A stretch of DNA of 64,000 nucleotides from Pseudomonadota bacterium (GCA_023423935.1 JAFAEQ010000015.1:135561-199560), one strand, 5' to 3'; positions 17,461 to 26,649 are shown, counted from the first letter of the stretch. Program-made: numbers and translations. The notes: a model not told the origin generated them from the sequence alone.

Positions 17461-18966
17461 GTGAGCGAAGCAGTTCGATCGGTACTCATTGCAGGCGGCG
17501 GCACGGCAGGGTGGATGACCGCTGCGGCGCTTGCGCGCGTGTTCGGCCCAAGACTGTCCATCACGCTCGTCGAGTCCTCCGAGATCGGCATCATCGGTGT
17601 CGGCGAGGCTACGATCCCTGCGATCGCGCAGTTCAATCGCATGCTGCGCATCGACGAAGACGAGTTCCTGAAGCACACGCACGGCACTTTCAAGCTCGGC
17701 ATCGAGTTCGTCGACTGGTACCAGAAAGGCCATGCGTACATGCATGCGTTTGGGCCTGTCGGTCGCGATCTCGCCTACATTCCCTTTCATCAGTACTGGA
17801 TGCGCGATCAGGCGCAGGGATCGGCCGGATCGTTGTGGGATTACAGCCTGAACTATCAGGCCGCGAAGCAGGCCCGGTTCGCGCGACTGGAGCGCATTCC
17901 AGACACACCGCTGGCGGGGCTCACGTGGGCATTTCATTTCGATGCGTCGCTCTATGCGGCGTATCTGTCGCGTCTCGCTCAAAGCAGCGGCGTGCGACGC
18001 ATCGAAGGTCTCATCGGCGAGGTGTTGCTGGATCCGCTGAGCGGCGAGGTGCGGGCATTGAAGCTGGCCGACGGAACGGAGCTTGCGGCGGATCTGTTCA
18101 TCGACTGCACGGGATTTCGCGGACTGCTCATCGAGCAGGCGCTGCACACCGGCTACGAGAACTGGTCGCATTGGTTGCCGTGCGATCGCGCCTGGGCGGT
18201 GCCGTCGCGCCGCACCGAGCCGCTTCTGCCTTACACGCGATCGACTGCCCTGGAGGCGGGATGGCAATGGCATATTCCGCTGCAGCATCGCACGGGCAAC
18301 GGCTACGTGTTCTCCTCCGCACACACGAGCGATGAGCGGGCTCGCGAGACGTTACTGGAGAATCTCAGATCCGAGCCGCTCGGCGAGCCGCGGCTCATCC
18401 GCTTCATGACGGGACGCCGCCGCCAGCTCTGGAATCGCAATGTCGTGTGCCTGGGGCTCGCAAGCGGGTTCATCGAGCCGCTCGAGTCCACTGCCATTCA
18501 TCTGATTCAGGTCTGCATCCAGCGATTGATCCTGCTCTTTCCTCATCGCGGCGATGTGGAGGAAAGACGCCGTGAGTTCAATCGCGCCGCCGCGGCGGAG
18601 TACGAATACATTCGCGATTTCATCGTTCTGCACTATCACGAGAACAACCGGCGCGGCGAGCCGTTCTGGGACGACTGCCGTGCGTTGGCGCTGCCAGACT
18701 CCCTGCGACACCGCATCGAGATGTTCCGCGAGAGCGCAGGCATCTTCTGCGCCAGCGACGATCTGTTCCAACTCCATAGCTGGTTGCAGGTGCTGTGGGG
18801 TCAGGGTGTGCGTCCGCGCGCGACGCATCCTTTCGTGGAGGCCGTCGCGCCGGCCGATCGCGAAGGGTACTTGCACGATTTGCGCCGGCTGATCGCACAC
18901 GCCGCTCAGCAACTTCCGGCACAGTCGGAGTTCATCGCGCGGCACTGTTCGTCGGCGGATTCCTGA
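17461..18966 (+). CDS. Tryptophan halogenase family flavoprotein
   Basis: FAD-dependent halogenase family, 501 aa, starting at GTG. The dinucleotide-binding motif GGGTAGW is at residues 12-18. Lys78 in TFKLGIEFVDWYQ corresponds in position to the essential Lys79 of PrnA/RebH. The family signature WxWxIP is at residues 268-273. No signal peptide is seen, so it is cytoplasmic and would need a partner flavin reductase; none is encoded nearby. Genes of this family recur next to TonB receptors and glycoside hydrolases in Xanthomonas- and Caulobacter-like bacteria, where their role is not settled. No secondary-metabolite genes are visible here. The native substrate cannot be read from the sequence. 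Confidence 0.9.
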   Translation: MSEAVRSVLIAGGGTAGWMTAAALARVFGPRLSITLVESSEIGIIGVGEATIPAIAQFNRMLRIDEDEFLKHTHGTFKLGIEFVDWYQKGHAYMHAFGPVGRDLAYIPFHQYWMRDQAQGSAGSLWDYSLNYQAAKQARFARLERIPDTPLAGLTWAFHFDASLYAAYLSRLAQSSGVRRIEGLIGEVLLDPLSGEVRALKLADGTELAADLFIDCTGFRGLLIEQALHTGYENWSHWLPCDRAWAVPSRRTEPLLPYTRSTALEAGWQWHIPLQHRTGNGYVFSSAHTSDERARETLLENLRSEPLGEPRLIRFMTGRRRQLWNRNVVCLGLASGFIEPLESTAIHLIQVCIQRLILLFPHRGDVEERRREFNRAAAAEYEYIRDFIVLHYHENNRRGEPFWDDCRALALPDSLRHRIEMFRESAGIFCASDDLFQLHSWLQVLWGQGVRPRATHPFVEAVAPADREGYLHDLRRLIAHAAQQLPAQSEFIARHCSSADS

Positions 18967-18974
18967 TGGGACTC

Positions 18975-18987
18975 GCATACGTATTCA
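18975..18987 (-). promoter_or_regulatory. Putative LacI-family operator, copy 3
   Basis: GCATACGTATTCA on the plus strand is the exact reverse complement of the motif at 10501 and 12265. It starts 9 bases after the halogenase stop and 73 bases before the ATG of the broken amylase gene, placing it over the likely promoter of the amylase-amylase-permease block. Confidence 0.65.
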
Positions 18988-19047
18988 GGCGGCGGCGGTG
19001 CGCTGCTGTCGACCGACGATAACTTTGAACGAGAAGGGGGATCTCGA

Positions 19048-20479
19048 ATGCTTCATGGCGCACGTGCCCGCATATGGCCCGCGTTGCTCGCGCTTCTTGC
19101 GATCGCAGTCGGTTCGTCCTCGCACGCCACGGATGTCGATGTCCGATCCACAGCTCGTCCGAGTCCGGATTGGTTGCGTTCTGCAGTCATCTACGAGGTG
19201 TTTCCACGCGCGTTCTCCGCGAGCGGGGATCTCAAAGGCGTCACGGCACAGCTGGACCGGCTGAAAGATCTCGGTGTCGATGTCGTCTGGCTGATGCCCA
19301 TTCACCCCATGGGCAAGCTCAAGGCGAAGGGAACGCTCGGCAGTCCTTACGCAGTGCGCGACTACGAGGCGATCGATCCGGCGTATGGCAAGCCCGAAGA
19401 TCTGAAGGCACTGGTCTCCGCGGCGCACGCACGCGGCATGAAGGTGTTCATCGATATCGTTGCCAATCACACCGCGTGGGACTCGGTGCTGATCGAGAAG
19501 CATCCGCAGTGGTACAAGCACGTCAACGGTGCCATCGTGCCGCCCAACCCGGACTGGGTGGATGTCGCCCAGCTCGACTACTCGAATCCGCAGTTGCGCG
19601 AATACATGAGCGCCATGCTCGTGCGCTGGCTGCACGAGTTCGGGATCGATGGATTTCGCTGCGACTACGCGAGCGGCGTGCCGACAGACTTCTGGGAGTC
19701 GGTGCGTCCCGAGTGGGACCGCGTGCGTCCCGGGCTCGCCTTTCTTGCTGAAGCGGACGATCCTGCGTTGTTGCGCAGCGCCTTCGATGTCGACTATGGC
19801 TGGGCCTTCTATCACGCGGTGAGCCGGACGCTCGTTGGGGACGGTCCCGCCTCACAGATTCGTGCCGTGTGGGAACGCGAGGCGGCGCGTTATCCGCGAG
19901 GCGGCGCGTTATCCGCGAGGCGCACTGCGGCTGCGTTTCTCAGATAACCACGATCAGCTGCGAACGACCGCGCAGGCAGGCCTTTCCGCTGCACTGGCCG
20001 CCTCAGCGCTCATGTTCACCCTCGACGGTGTGCCATTGCTCTACAACGGCATGGAGGTCGGCGATACGACGGAATCCGCTGCGCCCGCACTGTTCGAGCG
20101 TGTGCCGATTCAGTGGTACATGGTAGAACGACGACCGCCGATCGAAGCGTTCTACAAGTCGCTTGCGAGCCTGCGCCGCGCGCATCCGGCATTTACGCGC
20201 GGTGAAGTGCATTGGCTGAACAACGCGGATGAACAACGCGTAGTGAGCTTCGAGCGGGTGAGCGGCGATGAATCGCTCGTCGTCGTGATCAACCTCTCTT
20301 CGCTTCCCTTCGCGGGCATCGTCGATGCGGGTGCAGGCCCCTTCCATGACATCACGCCGGATTGGCTTGCGGGCACGAAGGACACGGAAGGTGCACCACC
20401 GAAACGCCGCGGCGTCTCGCTCCCGGCCGTGTACCTGGCGCCATGGGAATTCCGCGTGTTCTCGCGCGGTGCGAAGTGA
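19048..20479 (+). pseudogene. GH13 alpha-amylase, frameshifted by 19-bp duplication
   Basis: The 5' frame (19048-19947, 299 aa) encodes a signal peptide (MLHGARARIWPALLALLAIA, ending near SSSHA) and the front of a GH13 barrel. It includes the nucleophile Asp206 (GFRCDYA) and acid/base Glu235 (FLAEADD). It then runs into a TAA at 19945. The rest of the enzyme continues in another frame to the TGA at 20477-20479, including the conserved SDNHD segment at about 19940-19954. The cause is visible: GCGAGGCGGCGCGTTATCC occurs twice in tandem (19877-19895 and 19896-19914). Deleting one copy restores one 470-codon frame reading through EREAARYPRGALRLRFSDN. The 3' half still overlaps the ATG of the next amylase. 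It may be a true inactivation, a slippage-reversible state or an assembly error. Confidence 0.9.
19877..19914 (+). repeat. Perfect 19-bp tandem duplication
   Basis: Two exact copies of a 19-base unit followed by the first 8 bases of a third (GCGAGGCG). The extra copy adds 19 bases, which is 1 modulo 3, and frameshifts the amylase gene. Confidence 0.97.
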
Positions 20480-22335
20480 TGACCGTCAAAGGTGGGTGCG
20501 TGACGCCAGAGTTGCGCAGGTGCGCGTGCATTCTCTGGCTGTCGTTGCTGTTCGCAGCGTCCTTTGCCCATGCACAGTCTTTCCGCGATCGCTTGGCTCA
20601 AGATGAGATCGTCTACTTCGTGCTGCCCGATCGTTTCGAGAATGGCGATCCGTCGAACGACCGCGGCGGATTGCAGGGCGATCGCTTGAAGACCGGCTTC
20701 GATCCGACGCACAAGGGCTTCTATCACGGCGGCGATCTCAAAGGACTCACGTCGCGTCTCGAGTATATCCGGGCGCTCGGCGCCACTGCGATCTGGCTCG
20801 GGCCGATCTACAAGAACAAGCCGGTGCAGGGCGCGCCGGGTCAGGAGTCCGCGGGCTATCACGGCTACTGGATCACTGATTTCACGCAGGTCGATCCGCA
20901 TTTCGGGACGCGCCAGGATCTGACCGAGTTCGTCGAGGCCGCCCATGAGCGCGGCATGAAGGTGTATCTCGACATCATCACGAATCACACGGCCGATGTG
21001 ATTGCGTATCGGGAATGCCCGAGCGGCGGATGCGCATATCGCTCGCCCGCAGACTATCCCTACACGCGTCGCGGCGGTGTCGAAGGCGAGCCGATCAATG
21101 ACGGTTTCCTCGGGGTCAACGAGCAGACGCCGGCGAACTTTGCGCGTCTGAATCGTCCGGATTTCGCATACACCCCGTTCGTGCAGAAGTCGGAAGCACA
21201 CGTGAAAGTGCCGGCGTGGCTCAACGATCCCATCTGGTACCACAATCGCGGCGATACGACGTTCAAAGGTGAGAGCACCAGGCTCGGTGACTTTGCGGGT
21301 CTGGATGATCTGATGACCGAGAACCCACGTGTGCTCGAAGGTTTCATCGAGATCTATGGCGCATGGATTGACGACTTCGGCGTCGACGGGTTTCGGATCG
21401 ACACCGCCAAGCACGTGAATCCGGAGTTCTGGCAGACCTTCGCGCCGGCGATGCTCGAGAAGGCGCGTGCGCGTGGCATTCCCAACTTTCACATCTTCGG
21501 CGAAGTGTTCACTGAAGAGGTGGATGTAGCCGCGCTCGCCCGCACGACGCAGGTCGATCGCCTCCCATCCGTGCTCGACTTTGCCTTCCGCGCGGCAATC
21601 GTCCAGACCGTCGCGGGAACGAAAGGGACGGAGGTCCTCAATGATCTGTTTGCCGGCGATGTGCTGTATCGCGGCGGCGCCGTCGGCGCTGCTGCTTTGC
21701 CGACGTTCGTGAGCAATCACGATGTCGGCCGGTTCGCGTTCTATGCCCGCAAGGCGTTTCCGCAGGCGGACGATCGCGAGATTCTCGCGCGCACCCGGCT
21801 CGCGCACGCCATGATGCTCACGTTGCGCGGTGTTCCGGTCATCTATGCGGGAGACGAACAAGGGTTTGCTGGCGACGGCGGCGATCAGGATGCGCGTGAG
21901 GATCTGTTTCCCAGTCAGGTCGCGTCCTACAACGACAACAAGCTTGTGGGAACGCACGTGACGACGGCGAGCAGCAACTTCGATCGTTCCCATCCGCTGT
22001 TCCCGACCATCGCAAGGCTCTCCGAGTTGCGTCGGAGCACGCCGGCCTTGCGACGCGGAGAGCAGGTCGTGCGCAATTTTCGCGATCATCCAGGACTGTT
22101 TGCCGTCTCCCGCATCGATCGTGCAAGCGGTAGCGAAGTTCTGATCGCATTCAACACCTCCACGCAGCCCCTCGAAGCCAATGTCGAAGTGGATGCTCGC
22201 GCGGCGAAGTTCAGCTCGCTCTACGGCAGCTGTGCATCGCAAGCGCTCGCGCCTGCAAGTTATCGCATCACGCTCGCGCCGCTCGACTTCGTCGTCTGTG
22301 CCGTCGAGTCCTCCGCGCATTCGATCGGTGAATGA
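20479..22335 (+). CDS. Secreted alpha-amylase family glycosidase, GH13
   Basis: A 618-aa GH13 enzyme with a signal peptide (the hydrophobic stretch CACILWLSLLFAASFAHA before QSFRDRL), so periplasmic or secreted. The barrel holds the nucleophile Asp308 (GFRIDTAKH), acid/base Glu342 (IFGEVFTE) and Asp415 (FVSNHDVGRF). It belongs to the group of cyclomaltodextrinase- or amylase-like enzymes that open with EIVYFVLPDRFENGD. It would cut starch or maltodextrins. The ATG overlaps the stop of the preceding amylase frame (TGATG), suggesting translational coupling; early termination upstream may therefore lower its expression. The next gene also overlaps it by four bases. Confidence 0.9.
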   Translation: MTVKGGCVTPELRRCACILWLSLLFAASFAHAQSFRDRLAQDEIVYFVLPDRFENGDPSNDRGGLQGDRLKTGFDPTHKGFYHGGDLKGLTSRLEYIRALGATAIWLGPIYKNKPVQGAPGQESAGYHGYWITDFTQVDPHFGTRQDLTEFVEAAHERGMKVYLDIITNHTADVIAYRECPSGGCAYRSPADYPYTRRGGVEGEPINDGFLGVNEQTPANFARLNRPDFAYTPFVQKSEAHVKVPAWLNDPIWYHNRGDTTFKGESTRLGDFAGLDDLMTENPRVLEGFIEIYGAWIDDFGVDGFRIDTAKHVNPEFWQTFAPAMLEKARARGIPNFHIFGEVFTEEVDVAALARTTQVDRLPSVLDFAFRAAIVQTVAGTKGTEVLNDLFAGDVLYRGGAVGAAALPTFVSNHDVGRFAFYARKAFPQADDREILARTRLAHAMMLTLRGVPVIYAGDEQGFAGDGGDQDAREDLFPSQVASYNDNKLVGTHVTTASSNFDRSHPLFPTIARLSELRRSTPALRRGEQVVRNFRDHPGLFAVSRIDRASGSEVLIAFNTSTQPLEANVEVDARAAKFSSLYGSCASQALAPASYRITLAPLDFVVCAVESSAHSIGE

Positions 22336-23834
22336 ACATGACCAGCAAGCCGCAGCTCTCTTTCTGGCAGATATGGAACATGTGCTTCGGCTTCCTCGGC
22401 ATTCAGTTCGGCTTCGCATTACAGAATGCAAACGTGAGTCGGATCTTCCAGACGTTGGGTGCAAAGGTCGACGAGATCCCGATCCTCTGGATCGCAGCGC
22501 CGCTGACGGGGCTCATCGTGCAGCCCATCGTCGGCTACTACTCGGATCGCACCTGGAATCGCCTAGGTCGTCGTCGCCCTTATTTCCTTGCTGGCGCCGT
22601 GCTCACGACGCTTGCCTTGTTCGCGATGCCGAACTCGCCCTCGCTCTGGGTTGCGGCAGGATTGCTGTGGATTCTCGATGCTTCGCTGAACGTGTCGATG
22701 GAGCCGTTTCGCGCCTTCGTCGGCGACCAGTTGTCGCCCCGACAGCGGCCCGCAGGCTATGCAATGCAGAGCTTTTTCATTGGCATCGGCGCGGTGGTCG
22801 CAAGCCTTTTGCCCTGGTTGCTCACGACCTTCGGCGTCGATAACAGCGCGCAGCCCGGTGGCATCCCGCTCACGGTGAAGTACGCGTTCTATGCGGGCGG
22901 CACGATTCTGTTCCTCGCGGTCGGCTGGACGATCCTCAGCACGCGCGAGTATCCGCCCGAGCAGTTGGAGCGCTTCGACGATGCAGGAATTGCACAGGAG
23001 TCGAAGGTGGATGGGGTGAGAGCACGTCGCGATGGGTTCATCTGGCTGATTGCCGGTGCTGCCGCAGTGTTCGCGATCCGCTCGCAGCGACTTCAGGCCG
23101 AGCTGTATCTGCTTGCGTTCGGCTTGATTGTCTATGGTGTCGCGCTATTGCTCGCAAGTCGCATGCGTACGCGCAATGCGTTCACCGCGATCCTGGCCGA
23201 CTTGCAGGACATGCCGGCAGCCATGCGACGTCTCGCCGTCGTGCAGTTCTTTTCGTGGTTTGCATTGTTTGCGATGTGGATCTACACGACGGCTGCGGTG
23301 ACGCAGGTTCACTTCGCTGCGCCGGATGCGCAGGCGGCGCGTTTCAACGAAGGCGCCAATTGGGTCGGCGTGCTGTTTGCGTCCTATAGCGGCTTTGCAG
23401 CAGTCGCAGCCATCGTGATTCCGATATTGGTGCGCCGGCTCGGCTTGCGTATCAGCCACATGATCAATCTATGGCTCGGGGCTGCAGGTCTCGTTTCGTT
23501 TGCGTTGATTCGCGATCCTCAATGGCTGATCGCCTCGATGGTCGGCGTCGGCTTCGCATGGGCGTCGATCGTCTCGTTGCCCTACGCGCTGCTTTCCAAT
23601 CATCTTCCGGCAGCGAAGATGGGCGTCTACATGGGGATCTTCAATTTCTTCATTGTCATCCCCCAGCTGCTGGCCGCGAGCGTCCTCGGCTTTCTGCTGC
23701 ATGCGTTTGCAGGCGGACAGCCGATCTATGCATTGGTGATCGGCGGCATCAGTCTGTTCATCGCTGGACTGACGGTCATGCGAGTCGACAATCCGCAGCG
23801 TGACGACGTCCGCGTCGCGCGCGCGACGGGCTGA
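22332..23834 (+). CDS. MFS sugar permease, SLC45/GPH type
   Basis: A 500-aa inner-membrane transporter with about 12 hydrophobic segments. The start NMTSKPQLSFWQIWNMCFGF, the loop motif GYYSDRTWNRLGRRRPYF and the segment NVSMEPFRAFVGD are characteristic of the disaccharide/proton symporters related to SLC45 and to the Caulobacter maltose permease called MalY. It probably imports maltose or short maltodextrins made in the periplasm by the GH97 and GH13 enzymes, for cleavage inside by the GH13 alpha-glucosidase. The ATG overlaps the upstream stop (ATGA), so it is the last gene of the amylase operon. An alternative ATG two codons further in is possible. Confidence 0.88.
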   Translation: MNMTSKPQLSFWQIWNMCFGFLGIQFGFALQNANVSRIFQTLGAKVDEIPILWIAAPLTGLIVQPIVGYYSDRTWNRLGRRRPYFLAGAVLTTLALFAMPNSPSLWVAAGLLWILDASLNVSMEPFRAFVGDQLSPRQRPAGYAMQSFFIGIGAVVASLLPWLLTTFGVDNSAQPGGIPLTVKYAFYAGGTILFLAVGWTILSTREYPPEQLERFDDAGIAQESKVDGVRARRDGFIWLIAGAAAVFAIRSQRLQAELYLLAFGLIVYGVALLLASRMRTRNAFTAILADLQDMPAAMRRLAVVQFFSWFALFAMWIYTTAAVTQVHFAAPDAQAARFNEGANWVGVLFASYSGFAAVAAIVIPILVRRLGLRISHMINLWLGAAGLVSFALIRDPQWLIASMVGVGFAWASIVSLPYALLSNHLPAAKMGVYMGIFNFFIVIPQLLAASVLGFLLHAFAGGQPIYALVIGGISLFIAGLTVMRVDNPQRDDVRVARATG

Positions 23835-23844
23835 GAGTTCCTGT

Positions 23845-24210
23845 CTAGGACGAGTGCCGGCTGCCTCCACCGGTGGTCAGCCCGATGCTTGGAACGCCGC
23901 CGAACTTGCCCGCGCCTGCGCTTCCGCTCAGGTTCTCCGGATGCGTGCGTGGGGCGCGAAGATCTTCGTCGGTGTCTTGTGGATCCTTTGATTCCTGCGC
24001 CTCGGGATCCCAGCTCGTCCCCGTATAGTGACCTTGTCCGAAGCCGCCGCCGAAATCATCCTCGCGCGTAAGGCTCCGATCGTAGTCGCTGCCGGGTGCG
24101 CCCTTCAGCAGTTCCTCATGGAGCTCTTCGGGTGTCGACGTGGTTGCATCGCGTGCCGCAGCGATGTGGTCCTTCGGGCGGGTCGAAGATCTATCCTCTC
24201 GATGAGCCAT
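23845..24210 (-). CDS. Hypothetical acidic, low-complexity protein
   Basis: A 121-residue protein I do not recognise. The start (MAHREDRSSTRPKDH) is chosen because GGGAGA lies about 8 bases upstream of the ATG. It is hydrophilic, rich in Asp, Glu, Gly, Ser and Thr, and has no membrane segment or cysteine. The glycine-rich parts (DDFGGGFGQGHYTG and a Gly/Ser-rich C-terminus) suggest disorder. It is divergent from a CsbD-type stress protein, which hints at a stress-related role; that is only context. Confidence 0.6.
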   Translation of the reverse strand: MAHREDRSSTRPKDHIAAARDATTSTPEELHEELLKGAPGSDYDRSLTREDDFGGGFGQGHYTGTSWDPEAQESKDPQDTDEDLRAPRTHPENLSGSAGAGKFGGVPSIGLTTGGGSRHSS

Positions 24211-24404
24211 GGCTGAATCTCCCGTGATCTGATGCACGTAAGAACGCCCGGCTCGAATTCAAAGTTGCTGTTCTCATGTAGGCGGACATCTGAAAGCTGA
24301 ACCACCACGCGCTCACGCATTCGTAACGAACGCGACATGCGGCGAGTGCAACCAACGCAAAAGACCCTGCGTTGTGTCGCTGTGTATCAACCGGAGATGA
24401 CCAG

Positions 24405-24602
24405 ATGAATCGCAATCAGACAGGCGGCTTAGGAAAGGAGATCAAGGGCGCGGTCAAGGAGGGCGTGTCGAAGGTAACAGGCAACAAGGCCGGCGAAGTC
24501 GAAGGCAAGGTCGAGAAGAACGTCGGTAAGGTTCAATCAGAAGTCGGCAACGAGCAGGAACGTGCGCGCGAACGGCGCGACGATACTCGCCGCGGTCACT
24601 GA
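24405..24602 (+). CDS. CsbD family stress-response protein
   Basis: A 65-residue, highly charged protein (MNRNQTGGLGKEIKGAVKEG, then repeated Gly-Lys-Val-Glu segments) matching the CsbD family. These are small soluble proteins induced by general stress, with unknown biochemical role. CCGGAGA precedes the ATG by a few bases and supports this start. A strong terminator follows 11 bases after the stop, so it is a single-gene transcript. Its upstream region is shared with the divergent hypothetical gene. Confidence 0.88.
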   Translation: MNRNQTGGLGKEIKGAVKEGVSKVTGNKAGEVEGKVEKNVGKVQSEVGNEQERARERRDDTRRGH

Positions 24603-24613
24603 CCTATGTTTGC

Positions 24614-24640
24614 GGGGCGTCGGTCACCGACGCCCCCTTT
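24614..24640 (+). terminator. Rho-independent terminator after csbD-like gene
   Basis: GGGGCGTCGG / CCGACGCCCC is a perfect 10-bp stem with loop TCA, followed by CTTT. It may also serve the convergent gene ending at 24670. Confidence 0.85.
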
Positions 24641-24669
24641 GACCTCCAGCGAATGACAATGAAGGCGTG

Positions 24670-25263
24670 TCAGAACCGGTAGCCGACGCCAAAGAACAGC
24701 TCTTCCTGAAGTTTGCGTTTGCCGGCGCCGTTCGTGAGATCGAACTCGAACCAGCGCATTCCCCCGAAGCCGACCAGCCTTGGAGCGACGTTCAGCTCTA
24801 CGCGAGCGCTGAAGTCGGTGACTCTATCCGCCGACCCGAACGTCAGAATGTCGGGCGCATAGAACGCCTGTCCCGCAATGGCGAGACCCGACTGCCGATT
24901 GAGAAGGTAGCGAAGATCTGCGCCTACGCTGAGTGCCATCACGTCGTTGTTCTTATTCTGCAGCAGCGCGGCGTAGAGCTGAGGCCCAATAGAGAGCTTC
25001 AAACGTCCGAGATCCAGACTGGTCGGAAACAGTAGTCCACCGCTGAAGACGATGTCGCGATCTTCAGTGAGCAGGAACGTGCCTTGAAAGCGGCTGCCGC
25101 CAACACCTACCGCTTCGCCGCTACTGATGTATCGCAGCTGCAGCGTGTCATTGCTCATGGCGACTTCGCCGGTCGGTCGCGTCGAGGAGTCGCTCCGTTG
25201 CGCATACGACGTAGTTGCGAGAAGCAGCATTCCCAGGACTGACAGAGTGGTTCTCATGCGCAT
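24670..25263 (-). CDS. YfaZ-like outer-membrane protein
   Basis: A 197-aa protein with a signal peptide (MRMRTTLSVLGMLLLATTSY, cleavage probably after AYAQ-like SYA). The mature part is made of alternating beta segments (LQLRYISSG, FQGTFLLTED, LSIGPQLYAAL, ARVELNVAPRLVGFGGMRWF) and ends in FGVGYRF, the aromatic end expected of a barrel. It fits the YfaZ family of small outer-membrane proteins of unknown function. An ATG two codons further in is also possible. It is convergent with the csbD-like gene. Confidence 0.75.
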   Translation of the reverse strand: MRMRTTLSVLGMLLLATTSYAQRSDSSTRPTGEVAMSNDTLQLRYISSGEAVGVGGSRFQGTFLLTEDRDIVFSGGLLFPTSLDLGRLKLSIGPQLYAALLQNKNNDVMALSVGADLRYLLNRQSGLAIAGQAFYAPDILTFGSADRVTDFSARVELNVAPRLVGFGGMRWFEFDLTNGAGKRKLQEELFFGVGYRF

Positions 25264-25590
25264 GATCTTTGGTGCTCTTGAAACGGCATTGAACTAATGC
25301 TGGCTTCTTAGCAATGAGTCCACACTCGAACGGTTCCGCGAGCCACATGCAAAAGATCTGCGTGCAACGTGCGTGTATGCGATTGACGGAAGGGCCGGAA
25401 TCCGTCGCTTACCGCGGTGCGCCGTGAATCCGACGCGCGACGTGTCGCGTATGCGACTTGACGTTCAGTGTCGCCTGTCGCGGATGATTTCGCGATGCGT
25501 CAGACGGGCGTGAATGGATGAGTGGTCACTTGTGCGTGATGGGGTCGCTCGATCGAGCTCGTCGCAACGAGCTCATCGCTAATGGGTTCG
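25264..25590. other. Intergenic region upstream of yfaZ-like gene
   Basis: 327 bases between the LacI-family gene stop and the YfaZ-like start, both on the minus strand. I see no convincing ORF, hairpin terminator or repeat; it presumably holds the YfaZ-like promoter. Confidence 0.4.
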
Positions 25591-26616
25591 TCACGCCTCG
25601 CGCGTCGATTGCCTGACGACGAGAGAGGGCGCGATGCTGCGGCTCTGCGCAGTCTCGCCATGGATGATCGACAGCAGACTTTCGACGAGCAATGTCGCGG
25701 CGACCTTCGTGTCCTGATGAACGGTCGTGAGTGAGGGATTGGCGAAGCGTGCGGTGGGAATATCGTCGAAGCCTGCGACGGCAACGTCCTGCGGAATGCG
25801 CAGCCCCCGATCCTGCAATGCGCGCATTGCGCCGATCGCAATCAGATCGCTCGCGCAGAACAGTCCATCGAACGTCATGCCGCGATCGAGAAGCAGACAT
25901 GTCGCGTCGTAGCCAGACTGCTCGGTCGTGAACGCATCCACCTGCAAAGCCTCATCGGGCATCAGTCCCGCACCGGCCAGTGCCTGCACGTAGCCACGAT
26001 AACGTTCCAGGAACTCGGGATAGTGATCCGAGGCGTGACCCAGAAATGCAATGCTGCGACGGTCGCAGCTCAGCAGGTGATCGGTGATGTCCTTACCGCC
26101 CTGGAAATTGTCGCAGCCGATGGAGATGCCCGGCTGTCCCGGCAGCACTGCACCCCAGCTCACGAAGTGAGTGCCTCGTTCGATCAGCTGCTCGATGCGC
26201 GCGAGATACTCCAGATAGTCGCCATAGCCGAGCAGGATGATGCCGTCTGCCTTCTTGCTGTCCTGGTAGTCGGTGTGCCAGTTGCTCGAGAGCTGTTGAA
26301 AGGAGATCAACAGATCGTAGCCCTGCAGTGCACAGGCACGTGTGAGCGAGCCGAGCATCGACAGAAAGAACGGATTGATCAGCGAATCGTCGAGCGTGGG
26401 GTCTTCGAAGAACAACAGTGCGAGCGTGCCGCACTGCTGCGAGCGCAGGCTGGAGGCGTTCTTATCGACCTTGTAGTTCAGTTCCTGCGCGATCTGCAGA
26501 ATGCGTTTGCGGGTTTCCTCGTTGACGGTGGGGCTGCCGCGCAAGGCGCGTGACACGGTGGGCTGCGACACTCCTGCCAGGTACGCGATATCGTGCGAAG
26601 TGGCCTTGCCCTTCAT
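25591..26616 (-). CDS. LacI-family transcriptional regulator
   Basis: A 341-aa repressor. Residues 1-55 form the LacI helix-turn-helix (TSHDIAYLAGVSQPTVSRAL, then NEETRKRILQIAQELNYKVD with hinge helix). The periplasmic-binding-protein-like sensor domain follows (DGIILLGYGDYLE, GCDNFQGGKDITDHLL, GLFCASDLIAIGAMRAL, PQDVAVAGFDD, SLTTVHQD). It resembles regulators of glucan and maltodextrin genes in Xanthomonas and Caulobacter. It is the only LacI protein in the window and probably binds the three TGAATACGTATGC sites; inducer release by a malto-sugar is inference. Its own upstream region has a different inverted repeat, CGCATT-TCT-AATGCG. Confidence 0.92.
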   Translation of the reverse strand: MKGKATSHDIAYLAGVSQPTVSRALRGSPTVNEETRKRILQIAQELNYKVDKNASSLRSQQCGTLALLFFEDPTLDDSLINPFFLSMLGSLTRACALQGYDLLISFQQLSSNWHTDYQDSKKADGIILLGYGDYLEYLARIEQLIERGTHFVSWGAVLPGQPGISIGCDNFQGGKDITDHLLSCDRRSIAFLGHASDHYPEFLERYRGYVQALAGAGLMPDEALQVDAFTTEQSGYDATCLLLDRGMTFDGLFCASDLIAIGAMRALQDRGLRIPQDVAVAGFDDIPTARFANPSLTTVHQDTKVAATLLVESLLSIIHGETAQSRSIAPSLVVRQSTREA

Positions 26617-26649
26617 GGAATCCCCGGTTCGATTCCCATCGTTGTAGTA

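Noticed and set aside
20152..22464. 770-codon open frame on the minus strand
   Set aside because: It is antisense to the second GH13 amylase, which has intact catalytic motifs and overlapping starts with its neighbours; the antisense product shows no domain.
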